A stretch of 64,000 nucleotides of DNA, from positions 149,972-213,971 of the forward strand of contig JANSYL010000004.1 in assembly GCA_024742455.1 (NCBI GenBank), written 5' to 3'. This DNA comes from Paracoccaceae bacterium (GTDB taxonomy: Bacteria; Pseudomonadota; Alphaproteobacteria; Rhodobacterales; Rhodobacteraceae). Below, piece after piece: positions 1-9,118 of the stretch. The number at the start of each line of letters is the position of its first letter. Position 1 is the first letter of the stretch. The position numbers and the translations under genes were made by a program. The notes below the pieces were generated by a model. The model saw only the letters and a list, made by a program, of their open reading frames with translations. It was not told the DNA's origin and made no database searches.

Positions 1-558
1 TTCCTCGGCGATCACCCGTTCGGCGTGGAAATCCATCGTCAGGTAGGGCTCGTCCCAGGTGCCGGTGACGCCCAGCCGCTTGAACTCCTCGCGCTGGATA
101 TCGATCCAGCCTTCGGCGAAACGTCGGCATTCCTGCCGGAAATCGACGATGTCGACGGCATCCTTGTTGCGGCCCTTCTTGCGGTATTCTTCCTCGATCT
201 TCCACTCGATGGGCAGACCGTGGCAGTCCCAGCCGGGGATATACCGGGCGTCCCCGCCCATCATCTGCTGGCTGCGCACCACCATGTCCTTCAGGATCTT
301 GTTCAGCGCGTGGCCGATATGCAGGTGGCCATTGGCATAGGGCGGGCCGTCATGCAGCGTGAAGGGCGTGCGTGTTTCCTTCGCGTCCGTACGGGCGCGG
401 GCGGCCTTTTCGCGCAGCCGGTCATAGACGCCGATCTCGTTCCACCGCGCCAGCCAACCGGGCTCGCGTTTCGGCAGGCCCGCGCGCATCGGGAACTCGG
501 TCTTCGGCAGGTTCAGCGTGTCTTTGTAATCGACGGGTTCGGGGGTGTCGGCGCACAT
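1..558 (-). CDS. ileS: Isoleucyl-tRNA synthetase, N-terminal part (runs off the window)
   Basis: This is the first 186 codons of isoleucyl-tRNA synthetase, the cytoplasmic class I enzyme that charges tRNA-Ile. Seen in the sequence: the class I HIGH signature at residues 80-83 within [11 protein letters not shown], and the family block [10 protein letters not shown] at about residues 109-118. The ATG at 558 opens [20 protein letters not shown], which matches the usual IleS start. The editing and KMSKS regions lie beyond the left edge of the window. No T-box-like leader is apparent in the roughly 190 bases upstream. Confidence 0.96.
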   Translation of the reverse strand, partial: MCADTPEPVDYKDTLNLPKTEFPMRAGLPKREPGWLARWNEIGVYDRLREKAARARTDAKETRTPFTLHDGPPYANGHLHIGHALNKILKDMVVRSQQMMGGDARYIPGWDCHGLPIEWKIEEEYRKKGRNKDAVDIVDFRQECRRFAEGWIDIQREEFKRLGVTGTWDEPYLTMDFHAERVIAEE

Positions 559-747
559 AATCGGGCGCTCCTCATATCGGTCCTGGGGTGTGACGTGCAA
601 CGGCGGTGCGGCACTCGCGCACCTGTCATCCCGGTCGCCCTGGGGTCAGGACGCCGGGCCGATAATTCGTCTGTAGGACACCTGCATCATCATGGGGCGG
701 CTATAGGCCGGGGGCGCATGTGGCACAAGGGGTGCGGGCCGCGGCGC

Positions 748-1662
748 TCAGGCCGTTGGCGGTGCCGCGCGGCTGACCGCCCGCTCGCGCATCACGATGT
801 ATAGCCCCGCCGCGATGGTCACGCAGATCCCCGCCAGCGCCAGCCCGTTGGGAAACGCGCCGAAGATGGCCAGCCCGACCAGCGCCGCGATGGGAATTTC
901 CAGGTATTGCATTGGCGCCAGCGTGGCCGACGGCGCATAGCGCAGGCTCCAGGTCATCAGAAGGTGCCCGATGGACCCGAAAATCCCCAGCCCGACAAAC
1001 AGCCAGATATCCGATCCGCCCGGTGTCACCCAGCCGACCAGCGGCGCGGTCTCGGCCACCGGCAGCACCGCCAGCGGCACCAGCAACGGTATCGCCATCA
1101 GCCCCGACGCCCCCTGCAGCGCCATCGGGTCGATCCCCTTGGCCATGGTCCGCGTCACCAGCATGAACAGCGCAAACACCACCGCCACGCCAAGCGGCAG
1201 CAACGCCCCCCAGCCCACGGCGACGAAACTGGGCTGCACCACCATCAGGGTGCCCAGGAACCCCACCGCACAGGCAATCAGGCGGCGCGGCCCGACCTCC
1301 TCCTGCAGGAACGCCCAGCCCAGAAGCAGCATGATGAACGGCATGACAAAGGCGATCGCCACCGCATCGGCCAGGGGCAGCAGCCTGAGCGCCGAAAACA
1401 TCAGCAACAGCCCCGCCATCTGCAACAGCGTCCGCACCAGCGTCAGCCCCACAACCCGGCGCGACGGGAACAGAGCCTGGCCCGCCCAGACCGCCACCGG
1501 CACGAACAGGATCGCCTGCGTGGCAAAGCGCACCAGGATCAGCTGGAACAGCGGGAAATCGGCGCCCAGCAGCTTGGCCAGCGCATCGGCGAAGGGGATC
1601 ACCGTGCAGAAGCCAAGCATCAGGACAATGCCCAGAACGGGACGGTCGGCGTGTTGGGTCAT
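748..1662 (-). CDS. DMT-family (EamA) transporter
   Basis: A 304-residue polytopic membrane protein with about ten hydrophobic segments arranged as two EamA repeats, the drug/metabolite transporter layout. The ATG at 1662 (MTQHADRPVLGIVLMLGFC) was chosen because the first helix follows at once. The frame stays open for 206 further codons upstream, but that part is low-complexity and overlaps the start region of the divergent gene. The substrate cannot be read from sequence; members of this group export amino acids, metabolites or drugs. It is divergent from the hypothetical gene at 1768. Confidence 0.85.
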   Translation of the reverse strand: MTQHADRPVLGIVLMLGFCTVIPFADALAKLLGADFPLFQLILVRFATQAILFVPVAVWAGQALFPSRRVVGLTLVRTLLQMAGLLLMFSALRLLPLADAVAIAFVMPFIMLLLGWAFLQEEVGPRRLIACAVGFLGTLMVVQPSFVAVGWGALLPLGVAVVFALFMLVTRTMAKGIDPMALQGASGLMAIPLLVPLAVLPVAETAPLVGWVTPGGSDIWLFVGLGIFGSIGHLLMTWSLRYAPSATLAPMQYLEIPIAALVGLAIFGAFPNGLALAGICVTIAAGLYIVMRERAVSRAAPPTA

Positions 1663-1767
1663 GGCGCTGTGGTGCCACGGCCCGGGGGCGAAGTCACGCC
1701 CGATGCCGCGCGGCCCATTTCCGCCAGATTCACCGGTTATGCCGCCACGCGGATCAACGGGGCGCCC

Positions 1768-2430
1768 ATGTTCGATGAAAACCTGAAACCCGTGTTGTTC
1801 GCCATCGGGGCGGTGGCGGTGCTGATGGGTCTTGCGACCGACCGCTATGGCCCGCGCACCGACCTCGCCACCGCTGTCGATACCGGCGTACTTCCGCCCG
1901 TGCCGGCCACGGCCGGGCCGGGCGGCGCACCTGCGCAAACCCCGGTGGCCGCTTTGCGCGTCGCCTTGGGCGCCGGGTTCGAGGCGCGGCTGCTTTACGC
2001 CTATACGCTGGAAGGGCGCGTGGTGACCCGGCGCCAGTTCCGCAACGATCCCACCAGCGCCGTCTCCCCGCTCGATCTCGGGATCGTCTGGGGCGATCTG
2101 GCCCGGCCCGGCGGCACCGACGCGCTCAGCTTCCGCACCCGGCCCCGCGCGGTCAGCTACCGCGCCGAACCCGGGGCGATCCTGCCGCGCGGCTGGGAAA
2201 CGCAGGTGACCAACAACCACCTGATCCCCGCCGACCCGTCCGTCCATGCCGCACTGAACGGGGTGGCGGTGGGCGACCATGTCCGCCTGCAGGGGTATCT
2301 GGTGGTGGTGACGGGCGATCAGATCACGCCCTGGCGCTCCTCCACCCGGCGCGATGACAACACCATCATCGGCGGGTGCGAGATCATCCTCGTGACCGGG
2401 GTCGAGGTTTTGCCCGGGGCGGGGGCCTAG
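1768..2430 (+). CDS. Conserved hypothetical protein with N-terminal membrane segment
   Basis: A 220-residue protein of unknown function. It has a short hydrophobic helix near the N-terminus (about residues 8-22), a Pro/Ala/Gly-rich linker and then a globular part containing RGWETQVTNNHLIPAD and a C-terminal HVRLQGYLVVVTG segment. One membrane anchor with an external domain is likely. The last part reads like a small beta domain, but I do not recognise the family. The start at 1768 is the first ATG before the hydrophobic segment; an upstream extension of the frame looks spurious. Confidence 0.6.
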   Translation: MFDENLKPVLFAIGAVAVLMGLATDRYGPRTDLATAVDTGVLPPVPATAGPGGAPAQTPVAALRVALGAGFEARLLYAYTLEGRVVTRRQFRNDPTSAVSPLDLGIVWGDLARPGGTDALSFRTRPRAVSYRAEPGAILPRGWETQVTNNHLIPADPSVHAALNGVAVGDHVRLQGYLVVVTGDQITPWRSSTRRDDNTIIGGCEIILVTGVEVLPGAGA

Positions 2431-2440
2431 CCCGTCCGCC

Positions 2441-2644
2441 TCACCAATGCGGCGGGCGTTCGTCGCCCAGTGTCACCGCCCCGCCGCCATCGGCCTCGCG
2501 CTCGGCCTCGCGCGCCATCAGCATCGCCACCCGCCGCGTCAGACGGTCGATCTCGGCCTGCTGCGCGGCGACCACCTCGGACAGGTCGTCGAGCGTGCGG
2601 GTCAGGTGGGCGATCTGTTCTTCGAGGGGCAGGGTATCGGTCAT
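2441..2644 (-). CDS. slyX: SlyX family protein
   Basis: A 67-residue protein. MTDTLPLEEQIAHLTRTLDD opens a heptad-like coiled coil ending with a PPHW tail, the hallmark of SlyX (YheO-region) proteins. The length fits the family (about 70 residues). Its function is unknown beyond being a small coiled-coil protein. It converges on the gene at 1768 and is divergent from hisS, with the 42-bp element in between. Confidence 0.8.
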   Translation of the reverse strand: MTDTLPLEEQIAHLTRTLDDLSEVVAAQQAEIDRLTRRVAMLMAREAEREADGGGAVTLGDERPPHW

Positions 2645-2683
2645 CGGAACGGCCCTTGGGCGGCGGTGACAGCCACATACCGC

Positions 2684-2725
2684 GTATGCACGGGGTGTGC
2701 ACGGGATGTGTACGGGGTGTGACAG
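2684..2725 (+). repeat. 42-bp element, copy A, upstream of hisS
   Basis: The 42 bp consist of near-repeats of TGTGCACGGGA / TGTGTACGGGG spaced 11 bp apart, bounded by GTATGCACGG and GGTGTGACAG. A second copy at 61838-61879 in inverted orientation matches 39 of 42 positions. This copy lies 84 bp before the chosen hisS start, in the slyX/hisS divergent gap. The spacing of about one helical turn suggests a multimeric protein-binding site, which is inference. Confidence 0.7.
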
Positions 2726-2808
2726 CCGTTTTTCGCCCGCTTGCCCCGCGCCCCGGCGCCCGCTAGACGATGCCCCGACCCCGGACCCGCCCCCAAGACG
2801 TGGACCCC

Positions 2809-4302
2809 ATGGCCAAGCCCAAGAAACAGCCCCGTCCCAAGGCGGAGACGCCGAAAGGCTTTCGCGACTATTTCGGCACCGATGTGACCGAACGGCAGGA
2901 GATGCTGGCGAAAATCGCCGCCGTCTACCACCGCTACGGCTTCGACCCGCTGGAAACCTCCGCCGTCGAAACGGTCGAGGCGCTGGGGAAATTCCTGCCC
3001 GATGTCGACCGCCCGAACGAGGGTGTGTTTGCGTTTAAGGAAGATGGGGGCTCGGAAGACGGCACATGGCTCGCCCTGCGCTACGACATGACGGCCCCCC
3101 TGGCCCGCGTCGCCGCCCAGTTCCGCAACGATCTGCCGACGCCTTACCGCCGCTACACGATGGGCCCGGTCTGGCGCAATGAAAAGCCGGGGCCGGGCCG
3201 GTTTCGCCAGTTTTATCAATGCGATGCGGATACTGTGGGGTCGGCGAGCGTGGCCGCCGACGCCGAGATCTGCGGGATGCTGGCCGAAACGCTGGAGGCC
3301 GTGGGGATCGAGCGCGGCGACTACATCATCCGGGTGAACAACCGGAAGGTCCTGAACGGCGTGATGGAGGTCGCGGGGCTGTCGGGCGACGACAAGGAAG
3401 CCGAGCGCGGCATCGTCCTGCGTGCCATCGACAAGCTGGACAAGTTCGGGGCGGAAGGGGTCCGGCAGCTGCTCGGCGAGGGCCGGATGGATGAGAGCGG
3501 GGACTTCACAAAGGGGGCGGGGCTGAGCGACGCGCAGACGGATATCGTTCTGGGGTTCACCAATGCCAAGCGCGACAGCGGGGCAGCGACGGTCGCGGCG
3601 CTGAAGGACCTTGTGATGGGCTCGGGGGCTGGCCTCCAAGGCGTTGAAGAACTTGAAGAAATCGCCGACCTCCTCGCTGCACAGGGCTTCGGCGCCGACC
3701 GGATCGTCATCGACCCCTCCGTCGTGCGCGGCCTCGGCTACTACACCGGCCCGGTCTACGAGGCGGAACTGACCTTCGACGTCCAGAACGACAAGGGCCA
3801 GACCGTGCAGTTCGGCTCGGTAGCGGGGGGCGGGCGCTATGACGACCTGGTCAAACGCTTCACCGGGCAGGAGGTGCCGGCGACCGGCGTCTCCATCGGC
3901 GTCGACCGCCTGCTGGCCGCCCTGCGCGCCAAGGGTCGGATCGGCGGCACCGCGCCCGGCCCGGTGATCGTGACCGTCATGGACCGCGACCGGATGGCCG
4001 ACTACCAGGCGATGGCCGCAACCCTGCGCGCCGCAGGCATCCGGGCCGAGGTCTATCTGGGCAACCCGAAAAACTTCGGCAACCAGTTGAAATACGCCGA
4101 TAAACGCGAAAGCCCCGTCGCGGTCATCCAGGGCTCGGACGAGGCCGCGCGCGGTGTCGTGCAGCTCAAGGACCTGATCCTCGGCGCGAAACTGGCCCAG
4201 GAGGCGACGCTGGAGGAATGGAAAAGCCAGCCCGCCCAGGTCGAGGTGCCGCTGGCCGATCTGGTCGCGCAGGTCCGCGCGCTTCTGGACCGCCACGGGT
4301 GA
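2809..4302 (+). CDS. hisS: Histidyl-tRNA synthetase
   Basis: A 497-residue class II synthetase that charges tRNA-His. Seen: GFRDYF at residues 17-22, [12 protein letters not shown] at about 90, motif 2 with [20 protein letters not shown] from about 121, and GGGRYDDL at about 341, followed by an anticodon-binding domain. ATG 2809 ([11 protein letters not shown]) was preferred; an in-frame ATG at 2770 would add 13 residues of Pro/Arg-rich sequence. The stop overlaps the GTG start of hisZ, so hisS-hisZ-hisG form one translationally coupled unit. Confidence 0.96.
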   Translation: MAKPKKQPRPKAETPKGFRDYFGTDVTERQEMLAKIAAVYHRYGFDPLETSAVETVEALGKFLPDVDRPNEGVFAFKEDGGSEDGTWLALRYDMTAPLARVAAQFRNDLPTPYRRYTMGPVWRNEKPGPGRFRQFYQCDADTVGSASVAADAEICGMLAETLEAVGIERGDYIIRVNNRKVLNGVMEVAGLSGDDKEAERGIVLRAIDKLDKFGAEGVRQLLGEGRMDESGDFTKGAGLSDAQTDIVLGFTNAKRDSGAATVAALKDLVMGSGAGLQGVEELEEIADLLAAQGFGADRIVIDPSVVRGLGYYTGPVYEAELTFDVQNDKGQTVQFGSVAGGGRYDDLVKRFTGQEVPATGVSIGVDRLLAALRAKGRIGGTAPGPVIVTVMDRDRMADYQAMAATLRAAGIRAEVYLGNPKNFGNQLKYADKRESPVAVIQGSDEAARGVVQLKDLILGAKLAQEATLEEWKSQPAQVEVPLADLVAQVRALLDRHG

Positions 4303-5405
4303 CCGCCAAGGCTGCGATCCGGGCCGAGGCCGAGGCGCTTCTGGCCACATTCACCGCGACCGGGGCCAAGCCGGTCGAGGCCGATCTGCTGCTGCCCGCC
4401 GACACCCTGCTGGACCTTTACGGCGAAGACATCCGCGCCCGCGCCTACACCACCCATGACCCCGACCGGGGTGAGATGGTGCTGCGCCCCGATTTCACGG
4501 TTCCCGTCGTCCAGATGCACATGCAAAGCGGCGCCACCCCCGCGCGCTACACCTATCTGGGCGAGGTGTTCCGCAAGCAGCCCGTGGGCAGCGACCGGCC
4601 CCCGGAATACCTGCAGGTGGGCTATGAACTGTTCGACGGGGACCGCCCGGTCGAGGCCGACGCCGAGGTCTTCGCCCTGATCGCCCGCGCGCTGGCGCCC
4701 CTGGGCCTGAAGCCCGTCACCGGCGATATCGGCATCCTTCTGGCCGCCGTTGACACGCTCAGCACCACCGACGCGCGCAAGGCCGCGCTGCGCCGCCATA
4801 TATGGCGCCCGCGCCGGTTCCGCGCGCTGCTTGACCGGTTCACCGGCGCCCGGCGCCTGCCGCCGGCCCGCGCCGCGCTTCTGGACCGGGTCGAGGCGCA
4901 GGGCGCCGCCAAGATCCTGGCCGAGGCGGGGCCCGAGATCGGCCTGCGCCGCGCGCAGGACATCGCCGAACGCCTGGGCCATCTGGTCGCCGACCGCGCC
5001 GCGCCGCCGATCCCGCCGGGCGAAGCGGAGGTTCTGGGCACCCTGCTCAGCCTGCGCGCGCCGATGCCCGAGGCCTATGAGGCGCTGTGTGATATCTGTG
5101 TGGACCTGCCCGGCCTTGCCGTGGCCGTCGACCGGTTCGGCCAGCGGATGGAGGCGCTGACGGCGCAGGGCATCGACACGGCCACCCTGCCGTTCGAGGC
5201 CAGCTTCGGCCGCACCACGCTGGAATATTATGACGGGTTCGTTTTCGGTTTTCTCGCCCCCCGCCGCCCCGACCTGCCCCCGGTGGCCACGGGCGGGCGC
5301 TATGACACCCTGACCCGGGTTCTGGGCGCGGGGCAGGAGGCCCCGGCCATCGGCGGCGTGATCCGGCCCGAACTGGTCCTGACCCTGCGAAAGGACGCGC
5401 CATGA
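4299..5405 (+). CDS. hisZ: ATP phosphoribosyltransferase regulatory subunit
   Basis: A 368-residue HisRS-like paralogue without synthetase activity. It pairs with short-form HisG to build the first enzyme of histidine synthesis and to confer feedback control. Seen: [13 protein letters not shown] at about residue 62, [11 protein letters not shown], and a C-terminal [12 protein letters not shown]. The anticodon-binding domain is absent. The GTG start overlaps the hisS stop by 4 nt (GTGA), and the stop overlaps hisG by 4 nt (ATGA). Confidence 0.93.
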   Translation: MTAKAAIRAEAEALLATFTATGAKPVEADLLLPADTLLDLYGEDIRARAYTTHDPDRGEMVLRPDFTVPVVQMHMQSGATPARYTYLGEVFRKQPVGSDRPPEYLQVGYELFDGDRPVEADAEVFALIARALAPLGLKPVTGDIGILLAAVDTLSTTDARKAALRRHIWRPRRFRALLDRFTGARRLPPARAALLDRVEAQGAAKILAEAGPEIGLRRAQDIAERLGHLVADRAAPPIPPGEAEVLGTLLSLRAPMPEAYEALCDICVDLPGLAVAVDRFGQRMEALTAQGIDTATLPFEASFGRTTLEYYDGFVFGFLAPRRPDLPPVATGGRYDTLTRVLGAGQEAPAIGGVIRPELVLTLRKDAP

Positions 5406-6094
5406 CACTTAGGCTGGCGGTGCCGTCCAAGGGGCGGCTGATGGAAAAGACCTTTTCCTGGTTCGCGGGCCACGGGCTGGGCATGGCCCTGACCGGCGGC
5501 GACCGGGAATATGCCGCCGCCATCGACGGGGCCGATATCGACGTGCTGCTGATGAGCGCCGGGGAAATCCCCCGCGCGCTGGCGGCGGGCCGGGTGCATC
5601 TGGGCGTGACCGGAAGCGACCTGATCCGCGAAAGGCTGGCCGGATGGGAACGCAGCGTGGAGCCCGTCACCCCGATGGGGTTCGGCCATGCCGACCTGAT
5701 CGTGGCGGTGCCCAAGGTCTGGGTCGATGTCACGCATCTGGACGATCTCGATGCCGTCGCCGCCGCCTTTCGCGCGCGGCACGGGTTCCGGTTGAGGATC
5801 GCCACGAAATACCACCGGCTGGTGCGGGAATTCCTGCGCGAGGCGGGCGTGGCCGATTACCAGATCGTCGACAGCCAGGGTGCAACCGAAGCGACCGTGG
5901 CGCAAGGCAGCGCCGAGGCGATCGCCGATATCACCTCGACCGGGGAAACCCTGCGCGCCAATCATCTGCGCGCGCTGGAGGACGGGGTGATACACCGGTC
6001 CGAGGCGACGCTGTTCCGGTCAAAGCAAGCGTCGTGGGACAAGGCCCGCCTTGCGGCCTTCGAGGCGCTGGAGCCGCGTTTGACGGGCGGGTGA
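5402..6094 (+). CDS. hisG: ATP phosphoribosyltransferase, short form
   Basis: A 230-residue catalytic subunit that condenses ATP with PRPP in the first committed step of histidine synthesis. The length is that of the short HisG class, which lacks the C-terminal regulatory domain and needs HisZ, encoded just upstream. Seen: AVPSKGRLMEKTFSWF at the N-terminus, GVTGSDLI, and the PRPP-binding stretch DSQGATEATVAQGSAE with ADITSTGETLRAN. A terminator-like hairpin follows. Confidence 0.95.
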   Translation: MTLRLAVPSKGRLMEKTFSWFAGHGLGMALTGGDREYAAAIDGADIDVLLMSAGEIPRALAAGRVHLGVTGSDLIRERLAGWERSVEPVTPMGFGHADLIVAVPKVWVDVTHLDDLDAVAAAFRARHGFRLRIATKYHRLVREFLREAGVADYQIVDSQGATEATVAQGSAEAIADITSTGETLRANHLRALEDGVIHRSEATLFRSKQASWDKARLAAFEALEPRLTGG

Positions 6095-6121
6095 CCCCGG
6101 TCTGACATGTGTGTGGCCGTT

Positions 6122-6169
6122 GGGACCGTGACCTGTCGAAAGGTCCCCTCAAAGCCGTCGAAGGCTTTT
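6122..6169. terminator. Hairpins between convergent hisG and DUF1489 gene
   Basis: Two adjacent inverted repeats lie between convergent genes: GGGACC/GGTCCC (6122-6127/6142-6147) and AAAGCC/GGCTTT (6151-6156/6163-6168). A T-rich tail on the plus side and A-rich bases on the other fit a bidirectional intrinsic terminator. Confidence 0.5.
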
Positions 6170-6175
6170 GTCCCG

Positions 6176-6613
6176 CTAAAGCACCCCGATCTCGGCCAGG
6201 GCGGTCTGAAGCGTGGGCGGCAGCGCCTCCTCGGTCTCGCGCCCCGCCGGCAGGTCGCGCGGCGCATCGCCGGGTTGCAGGTAGCGCCAGCCCTGGAACG
6301 GGCGTCTCGGGGCCGCGGTCACGCGGATTACCCCGGGGTCCAGCACGATGCCGCAGCGGCGGATACCGTCGCCCCCCATCACCTCGTCGAGCCGCAGGAT
6401 GGGTTGGCGACACAGGACGACGCCCTTGAACACCCAGTAAAGCGAACCGCCGTTCAGCACCTCGTCTTCGCGTTTCGGCCACATCCGCGTGACATGGCGC
6501 GGCAACCCGTCCGGCCCCTTGGCACGGGGATTGCGCTGCCAGGTCAGCAGGTCCTCGACCCGCTCGGCCCCGACGCAAAGCTTGATCAGATGAACTGTCC
6601 CCGGTTTATTCAC
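6176..6613 (-). CDS. DUF1489 family protein
   Basis: A conserved alphaproteobacterial protein of unknown function, 145 residues from GTG 6613. The family-typical opening VHLIKLCVGAERVEDLL and the internal HVTRMWPKR and YWVFKGVVLCRQPI blocks are visible. GTG 6613 was chosen because a GGAG motif lies about 6 nt ahead of it; a GTG at 6625 would add four residues. It is divergent from nrdJ and convergent with hisG. Confidence 0.8.
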   Translation of the reverse strand: MNKPGTVHLIKLCVGAERVEDLLTWQRNPRAKGPDGLPRHVTRMWPKREDEVLNGGSLYWVFKGVVLCRQPILRLDEVMGGDGIRRCGIVLDPGVIRVTAAPRRPFQGWRYLQPGDAPRDLPAGRETEEALPPTLQTALAEIGVL

Positions 6614-6640
6614 AGCCTGCTCCACAGAATCTTCGTGTTT

Positions 6641-6656
6641 CTACCGTATAGGGTAG
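6641..6656. promoter_or_regulatory. Palindrome in the nrdJ/DUF1489 divergent gap
   Basis: CTACC-GTATAG-GGTAG is a perfect 5-bp inverted repeat with a 6-bp centre, about 85 bp ahead of the nrdJ ATG and 28 bp ahead of the DUF1489 start. It could be an operator or part of a promoter. It does not obviously match an NrdR box. Confidence 0.35.
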
Positions 6657-6739
6657 CCCGGTGGCTTGCCGCTGCAATCTGTTGATCCACATCGTGGCGT
6701 CGCCTATGCTGCCTGCCTGCCCGACCGGAGCCTGCCAAG

Positions 6740-9013
6740 ATGACCCGTTTCGCCGCCCCCATCGCCGAACAGATTTGGGACATGAAATACCGCCTGAAAC
6801 AGGCGGATGGCACGCCCGTGGACCAAAGCGTCGAGGATACGTGGCGCCGGATCGCCCGCGCGCTGGCCGAGGTCGAGGATGACAAGCAGGCTTGGGAAGA
6901 CCGGTTCTATGCCGCGCTGGAGGATTTCAGATACCTGCCCGCGGGCCGGATCGTGGCCGGGGCGGGCACCGGTCGGTCGGTGACCCTGTTCAACTGTTTC
7001 GTCATGGGCACGGTGTCGGATTCCATGGCCGGCATTTTCGAGGCGCTGAAAGAGGCCGCGCTGACCATGCAGCAGGGCGGCGGGATCGGCTATGATTTCT
7101 CGACCATCCGGCCCAAGGGCGCCGCCGTGTCGGGTGTCGCAGCGGATGCCTCGGGCCCCCTGAGCTTCATGGATGTCTGGGACGCGATGTGCCGCACGAT
7201 CATGTCGGCGGGGTCGCGGCGGGGGGCCATGATGGCAACGCTTCGCTGCGACCACCCCGATATCGAGGAGTTCATCGCCGCCAAATCAGACCCCGCGCGG
7301 CTGCGCATGTTCAACATGTCGGTGCTGGTGACAGACCCATTCATGGAGGCGGTGAAGGCCGACGGCCCCTGGCATCTGACCTTCGGTGGCCGCGTCTATC
7401 ACACCGTGCAGGCGCGCGATCTGTGGAACAAGATCATGCGCGCGACCTATGATTACGCCGAGCCGGGGGTCATCTTCATCGACCGGATCAACGCCGAGAA
7501 CAACCTGAACTATGCCGAGGCGATCGCCGCCACCAACCCCTGCGGCGAACAACCCCTGCCGCCCTACGGCGCCTGCCTGCTTGGCTCGGTCAACCTCGCC
7601 CGGCTGGTGGAGGACCCGTTCAGCGACGCCGCCCGGCTGGATGAGACCGCGCTGAACCAGATCACCGCGACGGCGATCCGCATGATGGACAACGTGGTCG
7701 ACGCCTCGCGCTTTCCGCTTCCGGCGCAGGCGCAAGAGGCGCAGGCGAAACGCCGGATCGGGCTTGGGGTCACGGGGCTGGCCGATGCGCTGGCAATGGT
7801 CGGCCTGCGGTACGGGTCGCAAGAGGCCGCCGCCCAGACCGAGGTCTGGATGCGTGCGATTGCCAATGCGAGCTATCGCGCCTCGGCCCTTCTGGCGGAG
7901 GAGAAGGGGGCCTTTCCGCTGTTCGATGCGTCCGAATACGCAAGCGCCCCGATGGTGCAGCGGCTGGAGCCCGAGGTGCAGGCGCTGATCGCCGAGCATG
8001 GGCTGCGCAATGCGCTTCTGACCTCCATCGCGCCGACCGGCACGATCAGCCTGTATGCCGGGAACGTATCCAGCGGGATCGAGCCGATCTTCGCCAATGC
8101 CTATACCCGCAAGGTGCTGCAGCCCGATGGGACGCGGACGGAGGAAGAGGTCGTCGATTACGCCGTGCAGATGTGGCGCGACCTGAAAGGCGATGCGCCA
8201 CTGCCGGATCATTTCGTCAATGCCCAGACGCTGCACCCGATGGACCATGTGCGCATGCAGGCCGCGGCGCAGCCCTGGGTGGACAGTTCGATTTCGAAAA
8301 CGATCAACGTGCCCGCCGATATCAGTTTCGAGGCGTTCAAGGATGTCTACACCGAAGCCTACGCGACAGGGTGCAAGGGCTGCACGACTTACCGCCCGAA
8401 CGAGGTGACGGGGTCGGTCTTGAGTATTTCGGGCAAAGAGAAGGACGCAGCGCAGGTGCAGCCTGTGACGGAGGCGACGGGTGAAGTCGTCTACATGTCC
8501 GAACCGCTCGACCGCCCGCAATCGCTGGAAGGGCATACCTACAAGCTGAAATGGCCCGAAAGCGAGCATGCGCTCTACATCACCATCAACGATATCATCG
8601 TGGGCGGGCACCGGCGGCCCTTCGAGATCTTCATCAATTCCAAGAACATGGAACATTACGCCTGGATCGTCGCGCTGACGCGGATGATCTCGGCGGTGTT
8701 CCGGCGCGGGGGCGACGTGAGTTTCGTGGTCGAGGAGCTGAAGGCTGTCTTCGACCCGCGCGGCGGAGCATGGATGGGTGGCAAATACGTTCCCTCGATC
8801 CTTGCGGCCATCGGCGGGGTGATCGAACGGCACCTCGTCTCCATCGGGTTCATCGCGGGCGAGGGGCTGGGCCTGAAATCTGACCCCAGGGCCGAGGTCG
8901 TCAACCTGGGCCATCGGCCCGGTCCGGCCTGCCCGTCCTGCGGTCAATACGACATGCGGATGGTCGAAGGGTGCCTGACCTGCGCGTCCTGCGGGCATTC
9001 GAAATGCGGCTGA
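6740..9013 (+). CDS. nrdJ: Adenosylcobalamin-dependent (class II) ribonucleotide reductase
   Basis: A 757-residue enzyme that makes deoxyribonucleotides with a coenzyme B12 radical and therefore works with or without oxygen. Seen: SVTLFNCFVMGTVSDS, the substrate loop NPCGEQPLPPYGACLLGSVN, TSIAPTGTISLYAGNVSSGI, and a C-terminal zinc-ribbon-like tail with CPSCGQ, CLTCASC and HSKCG, which carries the redox-active cysteines. The length fits the shorter class II form common in Rhodobacteraceae. No cobalamin riboswitch is visible in the short upstream gap. Confidence 0.95.
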   Translation: MTRFAAPIAEQIWDMKYRLKQADGTPVDQSVEDTWRRIARALAEVEDDKQAWEDRFYAALEDFRYLPAGRIVAGAGTGRSVTLFNCFVMGTVSDSMAGIFEALKEAALTMQQGGGIGYDFSTIRPKGAAVSGVAADASGPLSFMDVWDAMCRTIMSAGSRRGAMMATLRCDHPDIEEFIAAKSDPARLRMFNMSVLVTDPFMEAVKADGPWHLTFGGRVYHTVQARDLWNKIMRATYDYAEPGVIFIDRINAENNLNYAEAIAATNPCGEQPLPPYGACLLGSVNLARLVEDPFSDAARLDETALNQITATAIRMMDNVVDASRFPLPAQAQEAQAKRRIGLGVTGLADALAMVGLRYGSQEAAAQTEVWMRAIANASYRASALLAEEKGAFPLFDASEYASAPMVQRLEPEVQALIAEHGLRNALLTSIAPTGTISLYAGNVSSGIEPIFANAYTRKVLQPDGTRTEEEVVDYAVQMWRDLKGDAPLPDHFVNAQTLHPMDHVRMQAAAQPWVDSSISKTINVPADISFEAFKDVYTEAYATGCKGCTTYRPNEVTGSVLSISGKEKDAAQVQPVTEATGEVVYMSEPLDRPQSLEGHTYKLKWPESEHALYITINDIIVGGHRRPFEIFINSKNMEHYAWIVALTRMISAVFRRGGDVSFVVEELKAVFDPRGGAWMGGKYVPSILAAIGGVIERHLVSIGFIAGEGLGLKSDPRAEVVNLGHRPGPACPSCGQYDMRMVEGCLTCASCGHSKCG

Positions 9014-9078
9014 CGCCCCCTGTCCGCGGCGCTGCCATAGCCACGCCACATTCGGTTTGCTAAACTCGGGGTAACGCA

Positions 9079-9097
9079 GCGCGGGATGAACCCGCGC
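9079..9097 (+). terminator. GC-rich hairpin after nrdJ
   Basis: GCGCGGG-ATGAA-CCCGCGC is a perfect 7-bp stem between nrdJ and the next gene. It lacks a following U-tract, so it may slow or protect the transcript rather than end it. Confidence 0.35.
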
Positions 9098-9118
9098 GCC
9101 ACATGAGGCAGACCGAGC

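Noticed and set aside
559..747. T-box or other riboswitch upstream of ileS
   Set aside because: No T-box sequence, specifier stem or terminator/antiterminator pair is visible, and T-boxes are not expected in this group.
6614..6739. Cobalamin riboswitch ahead of nrdJ
   Set aside because: The gap is too short, and no B12-box-like sequence is present.
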